Of a stretch of 64,000 nucleotides of DNA, positions 44,331 through 51,863 are shown one piece after another. The stretch is from JAPWJZ01 sp965279315. GTDB lineage: Bacteria > Pseudomonadota > Alphaproteobacteria > Micavibrionales > UBA2020. Below the pieces are notes generated by a model. That model had not been told where the DNA came from. It saw only the letters and a program-made list of their open reading frames with translations, and searched no databases. Both the position numbers and the translations under genes were made by a program. The stretch covers positions 1,364,001 through 1,428,000 of the forward strand of contig OZ257145.1 of the NCBI GenBank assembly GCA_965279315.1, written 5' to 3'. Numbering within the stretch: the stretch's first letter is position 1; every line of letters begins with the position of its first letter.

Positions 44331-44807
44331 TTATGAACTGATCTGGTGCTGGACATGGGCGCTGTTACCCCTGCCGTGCAGGGCATCGATGATATCGCGG
44401 CGCGATACCGGTTTTTGCAGGAATGCCTGCGCACCCGCCGCCAGCGCGGCGCGGATTTTCGCGCTGTCATCGGTGCCGGACACGACAATCACGGGAATGC
44501 CGGAATATTTCTCCGATCTGCGCAGGAATTCAAGCACGCGGATGCCGTCGATGCCCGTCATGTACAGGTCGAGCAGGATCATGCGCGGTATCTCTTGCGC
44601 GCGGGGGTGATCCTGAAGATAGGCGATCAGCGCGTTGCCGCTGAAAAAAGTGATGACCGGCGTTTCCCCGAACAGGAAGCCAAGCTCATGGCGCAGGAAT
44701 TCCTTGTCATCAATGTTGTCATCGACCACCACAACCGGCCTTGTGGCTTCATCGACAGCTGACTTGGATCCCGCGACCTTCGGAATGACGCTTTCGAATG
44801 GCCGCAT
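44331..44807 (-). CDS. single-domain response regulator
   Basis: A second stand-alone receiver, about 158 residues. VVVDDNIDDKEF gives the acidic pocket, LLDLYMTGIDGIRVL the phospho-acceptor Asp, VVSGTDD the switch and QKPVS the Lys. I favour ATG 44807 because GAAGG lies 9 bases upstream; an alternative ATG at 44816 would have the ribosome site touching the start codon. It is the first gene of the two-receiver operon and is divergent from the kinase at 45067. Confidence 0.9.
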   Translation of the reverse strand: MRPFESVIPKVAGSKSAVDEATRPVVVVDDNIDDKEFLRHELGFLFGETPVITFFSGNALIAYLQDHPRAQEIPRMILLDLYMTGIDGIRVLEFLRRSEKYSGIPVIVVSGTDDSAKIRAALAAGAQAFLQKPVSRRDIIDALHGRGNSAHVQHQISS

Positions 44808-44983
44808 TGTTTTCATCCTTCACTGCGCAGTCAAAACACCGATCATGAAAATATGCACGTTATATACAGGTTCAGGCTATCACGGATGCGTTTAACATCC
44901 GTTGAATTAACCAATGCATCATTTTCAAATACCGCGCAAAATTTAGCAAAATTAACGGATCGTTGCGAATTGCGGGGGTGCGG

Positions 44984-45009
44984 GGAACTCTCGGCGCAGG
45001 ATATGCGTT
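44984..45009 (+). promoter_or_regulatory. EcfG-type general stress promoter
   Basis: GGAAC at 44984-44988 and CGTT at 45006-45009 with exactly 17 bases between. This matches the consensus for alphaproteobacterial EcfG sigma factors (GGAAC-N16/17-CGTT). It lies 57 bases before the histidine kinase start, on the correct strand. It suggests induction of this kinase under the PhyR-NepR-EcfG stress response. None of those three regulators is in the window. Confidence 0.7.
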
Positions 45010-45066
45010 GTCTGCGTAAGTGGTACATTTGTGTGCCGCTTGTTATTCATGCAAAGGTGGCCGATT

Positions 45067-45825
45067 ATGACTCTATTCCAGTCTGCAATCACCGAAGGCG
45101 GCGGGTTGCCGTTGCTGCCGGATGACGAAGATGCCGTGCGCGCATTGAGGGAATCGAATCACGCACTATCAGGCTTTGCGCATACCGTTGCGCATGACCT
45201 GAAGGGGCCGCTCCGCCATATCGCCACCTACAGCCAGATGCTGAATGACATCTATGGCGCGCAGCTGGGCGAACAGGGCCAGAAATTCACCACGCGCCTG
45301 ATCGTCAATTCGAACCGCGCCGTACGGCTGATCGAGGATTTGCTGGCCTATGCCGAGGCCAAGGAAACGGCAGAGGAAAAAACGCCGGTCAATCTGAACA
45401 AGACGCTGGTAGAAATTCTCGACACCTTGCAGGACACGGTGGATGAAACGGGGGCAGTTGTGACGTCATCCGACCTGCCGACCATACCGGCATTCCCGCA
45501 CCGCGTGCAGCAGTTGTTGCAGAACCTGATCGTGAATGCGCTGACCTATCGATCGGATATTGCGCCCAGGATCAGCGTGACGGTGGTCGCGCTTGAAAAC
45601 GAATACCTGTTTTCCGTGCAGGATAACGGCATCGGCATCGAACGGCAATATCAGGCGCGAGTGTTCGAGCCTTTTCAGCGGCTGCATTCGCGGGACGATA
45701 TCGAGGGCTCCGGCCTTGGCCTTGCCATCTGCCGCCGCGTCATCGACCTGCATGGCGGCAAGCTATGGATGGAATCGGAAGGCGGATCGGGGTCGACGTT
45801 CTTCTTCACGCTGCCGAAACAATGA
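45067..45825 (+). CDS. soluble histidine kinase without sensor domain
   Basis: A 252-residue kinase. HisKA lies at the N-terminus with phospho-acceptor His43 in AHDLKGPLRHI. The ATPase domain has the N box LLQNLIVNALTYRSD, G1 VQDNGIGIE and G2 GSGLGLAICRR. There is no membrane helix and only about 30 residues before HisKA, so it must sense through a partner or expression level. I start at ATG 45067, which has AAAGGTGG upstream; the longer frame lacks a ribosome site and would crowd the EcfG promoter. The 3' end overlaps the convergent PurA-like gene by 20 bases. Confidence 0.88.
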   Translation: MTLFQSAITEGGGLPLLPDDEDAVRALRESNHALSGFAHTVAHDLKGPLRHIATYSQMLNDIYGAQLGEQGQKFTTRLIVNSNRAVRLIEDLLAYAEAKETAEEKTPVNLNKTLVEILDTLQDTVDETGAVVTSSDLPTIPAFPHRVQQLLQNLIVNALTYRSDIAPRISVTVVALENEYLFSVQDNGIGIERQYQARVFEPFQRLHSRDDIEGSGLGLAICRRVIDLHGGKLWMESEGGSGSTFFFTLPKQ

Positions 45826-47005
45826 CCGTCGCGCGCGTTGGCCCGCGGCTTTCAAGCAGCGTCTTTGCCGCGGTGCGTTTTTTCAGCAGTTCGAGGTATC
45901 CCGTCAGGCGTCCCGTGGTGATGCTGCTGCGGTCGGCATAGGTCACCAGTTCATCCATCTGGTCGATGCAGGTGACGGCAAGCGCGGGGTTGATCCTGAT
46001 GCTGCCAACCGCATCCGACAAATCGTCGCGGATGAATGTGGCCAGCGTCTCGACCTCCACCAATGCGTAGCGCAGGTTGCCTTGCCAGTCGTTCAGCACA
46101 TTTGTATCGTCCTTGATGCCGGCTGCGGGCGGCTGTTTTTCCTCGTTCGCCAGCGGCCCTGCGCCATGGCGCGTCAGGTAGGCGCGGGTGGCGTAGGTGA
46201 CGTTCAACGCGCCGATGGCTGCTTCCTGCGCCAGCGGCATGACGTTTTTCAGGCCGGTGTTTGAACGCGTCACATGCGGGAAAATCCCGCGCGACTGGTC
46301 GAGCATCAGACCTTGCGCGCCTTCGAACACGATGCGTTTTTGTGTATCGGCAAGGAATGATGCGCCGGCCTGCCGCGTCGTATTCAGAAAAAATTCTGTG
46401 TCCTCGATAAATTTGTCCATGATGCCAGCCGAGGCGACACGCTCGTTCCATTTTTCGGGCAGGCTGGCGAAGCCCAGCGCGGCCAAGCGTTGCGGCAGCC
46501 ATTCGGTGCGGATTTTGGCAAGTTTCCGCCGCAACGCTGCGGCGTCGGAAAGGTCGCCATAGGAAAGGGCGAGCGGCGCGTGCTGGCAACGCTCGATCGT
46601 TTCGCCGAACCCCATGCCGCAGCTGCCGTGGCGGCCATTCCCGCGCAGGTCTTCGGCGATCTGGTTGATCATCATGTCATAGGGGGTGGTGACGATGGAT
46701 GCGGCATCGACATGGATTTGCGGCACGCTGCATTTAGGCGACAGCACATCCCATTCTTTCCGGAACAGAAGCGGGTTGCAGACGAAATAACGGCTGAGGA
46801 ATGTTTCCGCCCCAGCAAAACTGCCGCTGCCGATATGGCTGAACACATGACGTTTGGCATCCGGCGTCACGACCGTGTGCCCCGCCTGCGCGCCGCCGTT
46901 GAAGCGCACGACGACGGAATCGGATTTCGCGGCATAATAATCGGTCATCAGGCCTTTGCCTTCATCCCCGAAATTCGCGCCGATCACGACATCTGCTGTT
47001 TTCAT
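45806..47005 (-). CDS. divergent adenylosuccinate synthetase (PurA) paralogue
   Basis: A 399-residue member of the adenylosuccinate synthetase family. The GTP loop GANFGDEGKG (residues 9-18) holds the catalytic Asp14, and AGHT holds the catalytic His43. FEGAQGLMLDQSRG and YLTRHGAGP also match. The family's aspartate-binding loop (TTTGRxRRxGW) is not found; that region reads DTNVLNDWQGNLRYALVEVE. Length is 30 residues below standard PurA. It may therefore use a different nucleotide or amino donor. Paired with a VWA gene upstream rather than with purine genes, it is probably not the housekeeping purA. Confidence 0.72.
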   Translation of the reverse strand: MKTADVVIGANFGDEGKGLMTDYYAAKSDSVVVRFNGGAQAGHTVVTPDAKRHVFSHIGSGSFAGAETFLSRYFVCNPLLFRKEWDVLSPKCSVPQIHVDAASIVTTPYDMMINQIAEDLRGNGRHGSCGMGFGETIERCQHAPLALSYGDLSDAAALRRKLAKIRTEWLPQRLAALGFASLPEKWNERVASAGIMDKFIEDTEFFLNTTRQAGASFLADTQKRIVFEGAQGLMLDQSRGIFPHVTRSNTGLKNVMPLAQEAAIGALNVTYATRAYLTRHGAGPLANEEKQPPAAGIKDDTNVLNDWQGNLRYALVEVETLATFIRDDLSDAVGSIRINPALAVTCIDQMDELVTYADRSSITTGRLTGYLELLKKRTAAKTLLESRGPTRATVIVSAA

Positions 47006-47035
47006 GCTGCCCCCTGAAATTTACGGCATTAAAGC

Positions 47036-47070
47036 AAATCCCGCCTGCCGGTTCAAGGCAGGCGGGATTT
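47036..47070 (-). terminator. 14-base-stem terminator after the VWA gene
   Basis: AAATCCCGCCTGCC (47036-47049) and GGCAGGCGGGATTT (47057-47070) pair perfectly with a 7-base loop. It lies 16 bases after the VWA stop, on the leftward transcript, and is followed by GATTTGCTTT rather than a clean T-run. It could end or attenuate the VWA transcript before the PurA-like gene. Confidence 0.7.
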
Positions 47071-47086
47071 CCGTGTGCAAGTGACT

Positions 47087-48031
47087 TTAAGGTTTCAGTT
47101 TGAGCTTCAGGCTCTTCGGCGGCAGCGGCACGTTGTTGTTATTGGCGATGCCCGGTTTCATGTGGGAAATCGCGTCCTCCACCACTTTCGCGGTGGGGCC
47201 TTGCCAGCTTTTCACCACATCGGCGGGTTCCTTGCCATTGTGGACTTCCAGCACCGACACCAGCACTTCGGACAGCTTGTTATAGTCCTTCAGCGCGATG
47301 ATGCGGTCGGGCGGCAGCACCTTGTTCCAGCTGTCATAGACTTCTTTCTTGTGGCTCAGGGCGTGGTTGCCCTGCTCGACGACCACATGATAGACGTCGT
47401 ATTTCGCCGACACCATTTTCAGCAGGTCTTTCGTGCTGATATCCGCGGGCACATCGTCGCCGAGGAATTTCTTGATGTGGCGCGCTTCCAGCACAGCCGG
47501 GCATTCTTCGTCGCCGAAGGTGAAGATGATGCCTTTCTTGCCGCGTTTCACGCTGTCGATATCTGTCTTGGTCGCCGCGAAATACCAGGGCAGGTTATAG
47601 CTTTCGAAGTGGTTGCCCCCGCCGCCTTTTTCCAAATAGATGTCTTTCAGCTGTTCGGCGATGCGGATATCGGCTTCGAACTGCGACGCCTGCAGGGGCG
47701 CGCGGTCGAAATAGGCGTCGCCCACGCCCATCACCATGATGTGCGGATCGGATACCGGCTGGCGGTCGATGATCGCCTCGACCAGCGTGCCGAGGCCTTC
47801 GCGCGCCATGCGGTCGGCGATCACGCCCATCGAGCCGGTGACATCGAGTGCGAGGATGATCGGCGTCGAATTCGGGTTCTTGACTGAATCGCGCGATTCA
47901 CGCACCGCGATGCCGCGCGGGTCCATCGATTGCTTGATGCTCGACTGGTTGAAAATTTGGCTGGTGCTTTTGCCCTTGGTGCTGGTGGCATGTTTGTCCC
48001 AGTCGTTGTTGTCCCATCTGCCGTATCCCAT
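47087..48031 (-). CDS. VWA-domain protein
   Basis: A 314-residue protein with a von Willebrand A-type domain. The metal-ion site motif is LALDVTGSMG at about residues 70-80, followed by the regular alternation of strands and amphipathic helices (HIMVMGVGDAYFDRAP, IIFTFGDEECP). The N-terminal 60 residues are polar and rich in Asn/Ser/Lys. No membrane helix or signal. Function unknown; similar VWA proteins occur in phage-related and Ter-type settings, but no Ter gene is present here. GGAGG lies before the ATG and a candidate promoter lies at 48104-48130. Confidence 0.85.
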   Translation of the reverse strand: MGYGRWDNNDWDKHATSTKGKSTSQIFNQSSIKQSMDPRGIAVRESRDSVKNPNSTPIILALDVTGSMGVIADRMAREGLGTLVEAIIDRQPVSDPHIMVMGVGDAYFDRAPLQASQFEADIRIAEQLKDIYLEKGGGGNHFESYNLPWYFAATKTDIDSVKRGKKGIIFTFGDEECPAVLEARHIKKFLGDDVPADISTKDLLKMVSAKYDVYHVVVEQGNHALSHKKEVYDSWNKVLPPDRIIALKDYNKLSEVLVSVLEVHNGKEPADVVKSWQGPTAKVVEDAISHMKPGIANNNNVPLPPKSLKLKLKP

Positions 48032-48094
48032 AGTATGGCCTCCTCGAAGTTGAGAGCTTTATATGCTCATTGTGATGATTTTTTATTCTCTTAT

Positions 48095-48127
48095 AGAGCA
48101 TAAGTTATACGCGCAGAGAGCATAAGT
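48095..48127. repeat. two 11-base direct repeats spaced by 22
   Basis: AGAGCATAAGT occurs at 48095-48105 and again at 48117-48127, two helical turns apart, with similar but imperfect flanks (TATACGCGCAGA, CAATACGCAGAA). They cover the -10 and -35 region of the VWA promoter, so a dimeric regulator could bind here. No known operator matches. Confidence 0.5.
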
Positions 48128-48130
48128 CAA
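48104..48130 (-). promoter_or_regulatory. candidate sigma-70 promoter for the VWA gene
   Basis: On the leftward strand, TTGACT (48125-48130) and TATAAC (48104-48109) each match consensus at 5 of 6 positions. The spacing is 15 bases, shorter than the optimal 17, which often marks a regulated promoter. The leader to the VWA ATG is about 65 bases. Confidence 0.5.
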
Positions 48131-48233
48131 TACGCAGAAAACATGCGCAAAATAGGGGTTTGGACAGGTTTTCAGAAATGTGCGGGCGGGAGAAGCAGGG
48201 GAATCAAGGGCTGTTGCGCGGCCGAGTCGTCGC

Positions 48234-48872
48234 TTAAAACTTGATTCCGGCGTCAGTCAGCGCGTTCTGGGCGATGCGGCGGGAACCGCGGGTGGTGTAA
48301 TGCAAATTGTCCTGCGACCGTTCATCGGCAGGGATGCGCCCCTCCACCTTCGACCACGGGATGTTTTGTGCCGCCGCCGCATTGGATACGGCATCGTTCA
48401 CGCGATGCATGGTGGCGATCCACTTATCCATGAAGCCTTCCTCCGCCCAATGCGAAACACCGCCCGGCACGGAACCGGTATAGGGTGCGGATAATGATGC
48501 ATGGCCGAGGATGACGGGGTTTGCGCCGTCTTCACGGACTTTAACGGCCATGTCCACAAGGCGCGCGGCGTAATGATCGATCACGGATTGCGGTTTGCCG
48601 ATCATCAATTCAATGTCGTTGCCGCTCATGCTCATGATGACGGCGGCGCCCTGCGGGACATTTTCGATCGGCAGGGCGGGGATGACGTTATCGAGCCCCG
48701 CGCCATTGCGGCCGAGGTTCACGACGTTGTTGAAAACATTCTTCAGGTTGATGCCGATGAAATTCGCAATCGAGTCACCCCAGGTCACGACCGTGACGCT
48801 GTCGAGCCCGCGCACCGTGGTGAGGTCAGGTGTGGCGGCAGATTTGAAATCGGGGCTGATCGTGTTTTGCAT
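48234..48872 (-). CDS. SGNH/GDSL hydrolase without signal peptide
   Basis: A 212-residue SGNH hydrolase. Block I is VTWGDSIAN (nucleophile Ser), block II VVNLGRNGAG (Gly), block III MSMSGNDIE (Asn) and block V DNLHYT (Asp/His). All four catalytic blocks are present, so esterase, lipase or acyl-hydrolase activity is plausible. I choose ATG 48872 because the promoter at 48880-48908 would start RNA at that codon; further upstream Met codons overlap the promoter boxes. Unlike its tandem paralogue at 48948-49658, it has no export signal from this start. Confidence 0.85.
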   Translation of the reverse strand: MQNTISPDFKSAATPDLTTVRGLDSVTVVTWGDSIANFIGINLKNVFNNVVNLGRNGAGLDNVIPALPIENVPQGAAVIMSMSGNDIELMIGKPQSVIDHYAARLVDMAVKVREDGANPVILGHASLSAPYTGSVPGGVSHWAEEGFMDKWIATMHRVNDAVSNAAAAQNIPWSKVEGRIPADERSQDNLHYTTRGSRRIAQNALTDAGIKF

Positions 48873-48879
48873 GAAGAAC

Positions 48880-48908
48880 ATTATAGTGCATTTATTTACA
48901 TAATGCAA
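48880..48908 (-). promoter_or_regulatory. consensus promoter, apparently giving a leaderless mRNA
   Basis: On the leftward strand: TTGCAT (48903-48908), 17 bases, TATAAT (48880-48885). The -10 box is perfect and only 7 bases separate it from the ATG at 48872. That places the transcription start on or next to the start codon. No Shine-Dalgarno is seen. Confidence 0.7.
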
Positions 48909-48947
48909 TATAAAAGGAAACCGGCATGTGATGGTTAAATGTTTGAA

Positions 48948-49658
48948 TTATCTGCGAATACCGGCATCCCGCAGCGCATTTTGTGCGATATGGCGCGACC
49001 CGCGTTGGGTGTAATGCAAATGGTCGGGATCACGCTCCGCCACGCGGCCTTGCACGACCGAATAGGCGACGCCCGTTTTTTTCGCTTCGCGTTCGATCGC
49101 GGTGTTCACGCGGTGCATGGTGGCGATCCAGTTTTCAAGGAAGCCGGGCTTGTCCCACATTTTAAGGTTGCCGGTATAAAGTCCGGTCGGCGCCTGCATC
49201 CCGATCACGATGGGTGTGCCGCCCTGATCGCGCACGCCGCGCGCCAGGCTGATCACATCGCGCGCATAGCCGTCGATGCGCTGCTGCGACGCGCCGAAGA
49301 AACTGGGCACGTCATTGGTGCCGATGCTCATCAGCACGACAGCGCCACGCGGGATATGCGACAGCGGCTGCGGCACGGTGGGAATGGTCAGCCCCGACCC
49401 GTCGCGGCCGATATTGACGACATGGTTGAAGCTGCCGCTCAAACTGTTGCCGATGCCGTTGCCGATTGAATCGCCCCAGGTGACGACGGTCAGTGTGTCG
49501 CTGCTGGGCGCGGTGCGCTGCGTGGCGGTATCCGCGGGCGCGCGGCGAGGCTGTTCCTGCGCATAGCTGTCGCCGCCGGTCGCCAGCACCAGCGTCACCC
49601 CCAGCAAAACCTTTGCGGCGGCACGGGTGAAGGAGGATGAAAGCACATTTTTGCTCAT
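48948..49658 (-). CDS. exported SGNH/GDSL hydrolase
   Basis: A 236-residue SGNH hydrolase with a Sec-type signal (hydrophobic AAAKVLLGVTLVLATGG, cleavage after SYA). Catalytic blocks: VTWGDSIGN, VVNIGRDGSG, LMSIGTNDV and PDHLHYT. It is a clear paralogue of the hydrolase at 48234-48872; the two share WIATMHRVN, RGSR.IAQNAL and DAGI. A short Pro/Thr-rich linker follows the signal. I start at ATG 49658 since the promoter lies just upstream; a longer frame to 49685 overlaps that promoter. Probably periplasmic or secreted. Confidence 0.88.
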   Translation of the reverse strand: MSKNVLSSSFTRAAAKVLLGVTLVLATGGDSYAQEQPRRAPADTATQRTAPSSDTLTVVTWGDSIGNGIGNSLSGSFNHVVNIGRDGSGLTIPTVPQPLSHIPRGAVVLMSIGTNDVPSFFGASQQRIDGYARDVISLARGVRDQGGTPIVIGMQAPTGLYTGNLKMWDKPGFLENWIATMHRVNTAIEREAKKTGVAYSVVQGRVAERDPDHLHYTQRGSRHIAQNALRDAGIRR

Positions 49659-49663
49659 GATAG

Positions 49664-49692
49664 ATTGTAACAAAAACATTGCCATAAAACAA
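49664..49692 (-). promoter_or_regulatory. promoter of the exported SGNH gene, apparently leaderless
   Basis: TTGTTT (49687-49692), 17 bases, TACAAT (49664-49669) on the leftward strand. Only 5 bases lie between the -10 box and ATG 49658, so RNA should begin at or just inside the start codon. The layout duplicates that of the neighbouring SGNH gene. Confidence 0.6.
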
Positions 49693-49739
49693 TTAATCTC
49701 TGTCTAAGGTATTGGAAATATGAAGATTCAAAGGGGGGC

Positions 49740-51863
49740 TTATTTTTCCAGCATGGTCCTGGCGATGCGTTCCACTTCACGCATTTCGCGCGCCAGCGCA
49801 TCTTCTAAATGCTCGATAAGTCCGTCGAGGCGTTTTGATTCTGCCTTCAACCCGTCCGCCTCGATCTCGGCGGCCAGCGCGCTGGCGTCATACAGGCCGA
49901 TCAGGCCGGTGATGCTTTTCAGGTCATGCGCGGCGTCGGACATTTTATCCAGCTTGCCCTTCTGCATTTCGGCATCGACCACGTCCATCAACCGTTCCGC
50001 TTCCTTCACGTTGGATGCGACCATGCCGCGCATGTAATCCAGCCCCATGCCGTCGCGCAGCATGGTCAGCGTTTCGCGCATCGATTTTTTATGTTCCTGC
50101 GGCGCTTTCGCCGTGTCGCCCTTGGATGTGCCGGCGACAAGCGCGACTGCGTCATAGAGGCTTTTCGGCGAAAACGGTTTCGGCACATGGGCGATCATGC
50201 CGGCGTCGTAACATTTGCGCACGAAGTCTTCCATGATATTGGCGGTCAGGCCGATGATGGGCAGGGTCTGAAGCTTGCCGCCCAGCTCGCGGATGGCGCG
50301 GGTGGTATCAAGGCCGTTACGGCCCGGCATATTGACGTCCATGAACACCATGTTGAAATCGGTTTCCTGCACGGCCCTGATCGCATCGTCGCCATTGCCG
50401 ACGGCGGTCACGATATGCCCTTTTTGGGTCAGCATTTTAACAACGATGCGCTGGCTGACGGCGTTATCCTCGACGACCAATATATTTTGCGGCGGCGAAT
50501 CGGGGCCGGTATGTTCCGCATCGGCATCCGCTTCGCCCGCAACTGGCGCAACATAGGGAAGCTCGACAAAGAATGTGCTGCCTTTGCCTTCCTCGCTCGT
50601 CGCGCCGATCTTGCCGCCCATCAATTCGACCAGTTTTTTGGCAATCGACAGGCCGAGGCCGGAACCGCCGTAACGCCTTGCAATCGAATTGTCGGCCTGC
50701 GAAAACGCGCTGAACAGCTTCGCCATGTTTTCTTTACTGATACCGATGCCGCTATCCTGCACCTCGATGCGCAAGGCAGGCTGTTTACCGTCGGTGCAGG
50801 CGGCGCGCAACACAACTTCGCCCTTTTCGGTGAACTTGACCGCATTGTTCAGCAGGTTGACGATCACCTGCTGCAGCCGGTGAGGGTCGCCGCGCATCCG
50901 TTTCGGTACATTGTCGGCAAGGGCAAGGTTGAGGCTTAGTCCTTTATCCTCCGCCGTCTGGCGCATGACGCGTCCGGAATTGGTCAGCATGTTGTGCAGG
51001 TCGAAATTGACCGCGCTGATATCCAGCTTGCCGCTTTCCACCTTGGAAAAATCCAGAACGTCGTTCAGCGTGTTCAGCAGCGTCTTGGAACAATCGCTGA
51101 TCGTGCCGACGAAATCTTTCTGCTCCGCATTCAGCGGCGTGTCCTTTAAAAAGTCGACCATCCCGAAAATGCCCGTCATCGGCGTGCGGATTTCATGGGA
51201 CATGAGGGCGAGGAAACTGGACTTCGCGCGGTTCGCATCATCCGCACGGCGCGCGTTCAGGCCCGCCTGCCGCTTGCTTTCGATCAGTTGCAGGGTCGAT
51301 GCCAGCATCTTGCGCCCGATCGACAGCACATAAATGCAGAAAAACAGAACGGCGGGGCCCGCATAGCGCGTTTCCTGCACATGCCAGTTCAGGTAAACGA
51401 CCGCGCCCACCATCAATGCCGGTATGGCGATATCGAATGTCAGCAGGAACGGCACCGGCGCGCTGGATGACCCGTATGTCGCCACAACGCAGATGACAAA
51501 GATATATCCCAGCAGGTCGTCATAAAAATATTCCCCCTGCAGCGGCCAGAACAGCAGCAGCAGCCACGGCACCAGATACATCAGCTTGGTAAAGCATATC
51601 GAAAAGATATAGCCGCGGATTTCGGAATCGCGGAATTTCGTTTCCAGTATTTCGCGGTACATCGAATGCTGGCGCAGGAAGGCGAGGGCGCAGAACACCA
51701 GCACGCCGATTTCGGTCATGATGCCGTTCGCATCGGCCGGCGGCGGGTACATTTTGTATTTTGCGGCCAGGAACATGCCGGCCATCAGGAAATTATTGAA
51801 CAGCGACCCGCGGTGGTTGCGGGCATACATCATCAGCTGTTCTTTGCTGAGCGGTTCAGCCAA
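49740..51863 (-). CDS. hybrid histidine kinase (membrane, HisKA, ATPase, receiver, Hpt)
   Basis: A 707-residue hybrid sensor. Residues 20-185 hold about six membrane helices with no obvious periplasmic ligand domain. HisKA has His223 in LMSHEIRTPMTGIFG. The ATPase has GIGISKENM and GSGLGLSIAKKL. The receiver begins NILVVEDNAVSQRIV with phospho-acceptor Asp in MVFMDVNMPGRNG and KPFSP. The C-terminal Hpt histidine is in AAHDLKSITGLIG. All phosphorelay steps are thus in one chain. Its start overlaps the stop of the response regulator gene by 8 bases, so that regulator is the likely output. Confidence 0.93.
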   Translation of the reverse strand: MAEPLSKEQLMMYARNHRGSLFNNFLMAGMFLAAKYKMYPPPADANGIMTEIGVLVFCALAFLRQHSMYREILETKFRDSEIRGYIFSICFTKLMYLVPWLLLLFWPLQGEYFYDDLLGYIFVICVVATYGSSSAPVPFLLTFDIAIPALMVGAVVYLNWHVQETRYAGPAVLFFCIYVLSIGRKMLASTLQLIESKRQAGLNARRADDANRAKSSFLALMSHEIRTPMTGIFGMVDFLKDTPLNAEQKDFVGTISDCSKTLLNTLNDVLDFSKVESGKLDISAVNFDLHNMLTNSGRVMRQTAEDKGLSLNLALADNVPKRMRGDPHRLQQVIVNLLNNAVKFTEKGEVVLRAACTDGKQPALRIEVQDSGIGISKENMAKLFSAFSQADNSIARRYGGSGLGLSIAKKLVELMGGKIGATSEEGKGSTFFVELPYVAPVAGEADADAEHTGPDSPPQNILVVEDNAVSQRIVVKMLTQKGHIVTAVGNGDDAIRAVQETDFNMVFMDVNMPGRNGLDTTRAIRELGGKLQTLPIIGLTANIMEDFVRKCYDAGMIAHVPKPFSPKSLYDAVALVAGTSKGDTAKAPQEHKKSMRETLTMLRDGMGLDYMRGMVASNVKEAERLMDVVDAEMQKGKLDKMSDAAHDLKSITGLIGLYDASALAAEIEADGLKAESKRLDGLIEHLEDALAREMREVERIARTMLEK

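Noticed and set aside
45031..45066. Earlier start for the soluble histidine kinase
   Set aside because: No ribosome site, and the start would fall within about 15-20 bases of the predicted EcfG transcription start.
45806..47005. Phage PurZ (Z-genome biosynthesis) identity
   Set aside because: Only the family fold and a changed loop are seen; no companion Z-genome genes such as a dATP triphosphohydrolase or DpoZ, so I keep it as a PurA paralogue.
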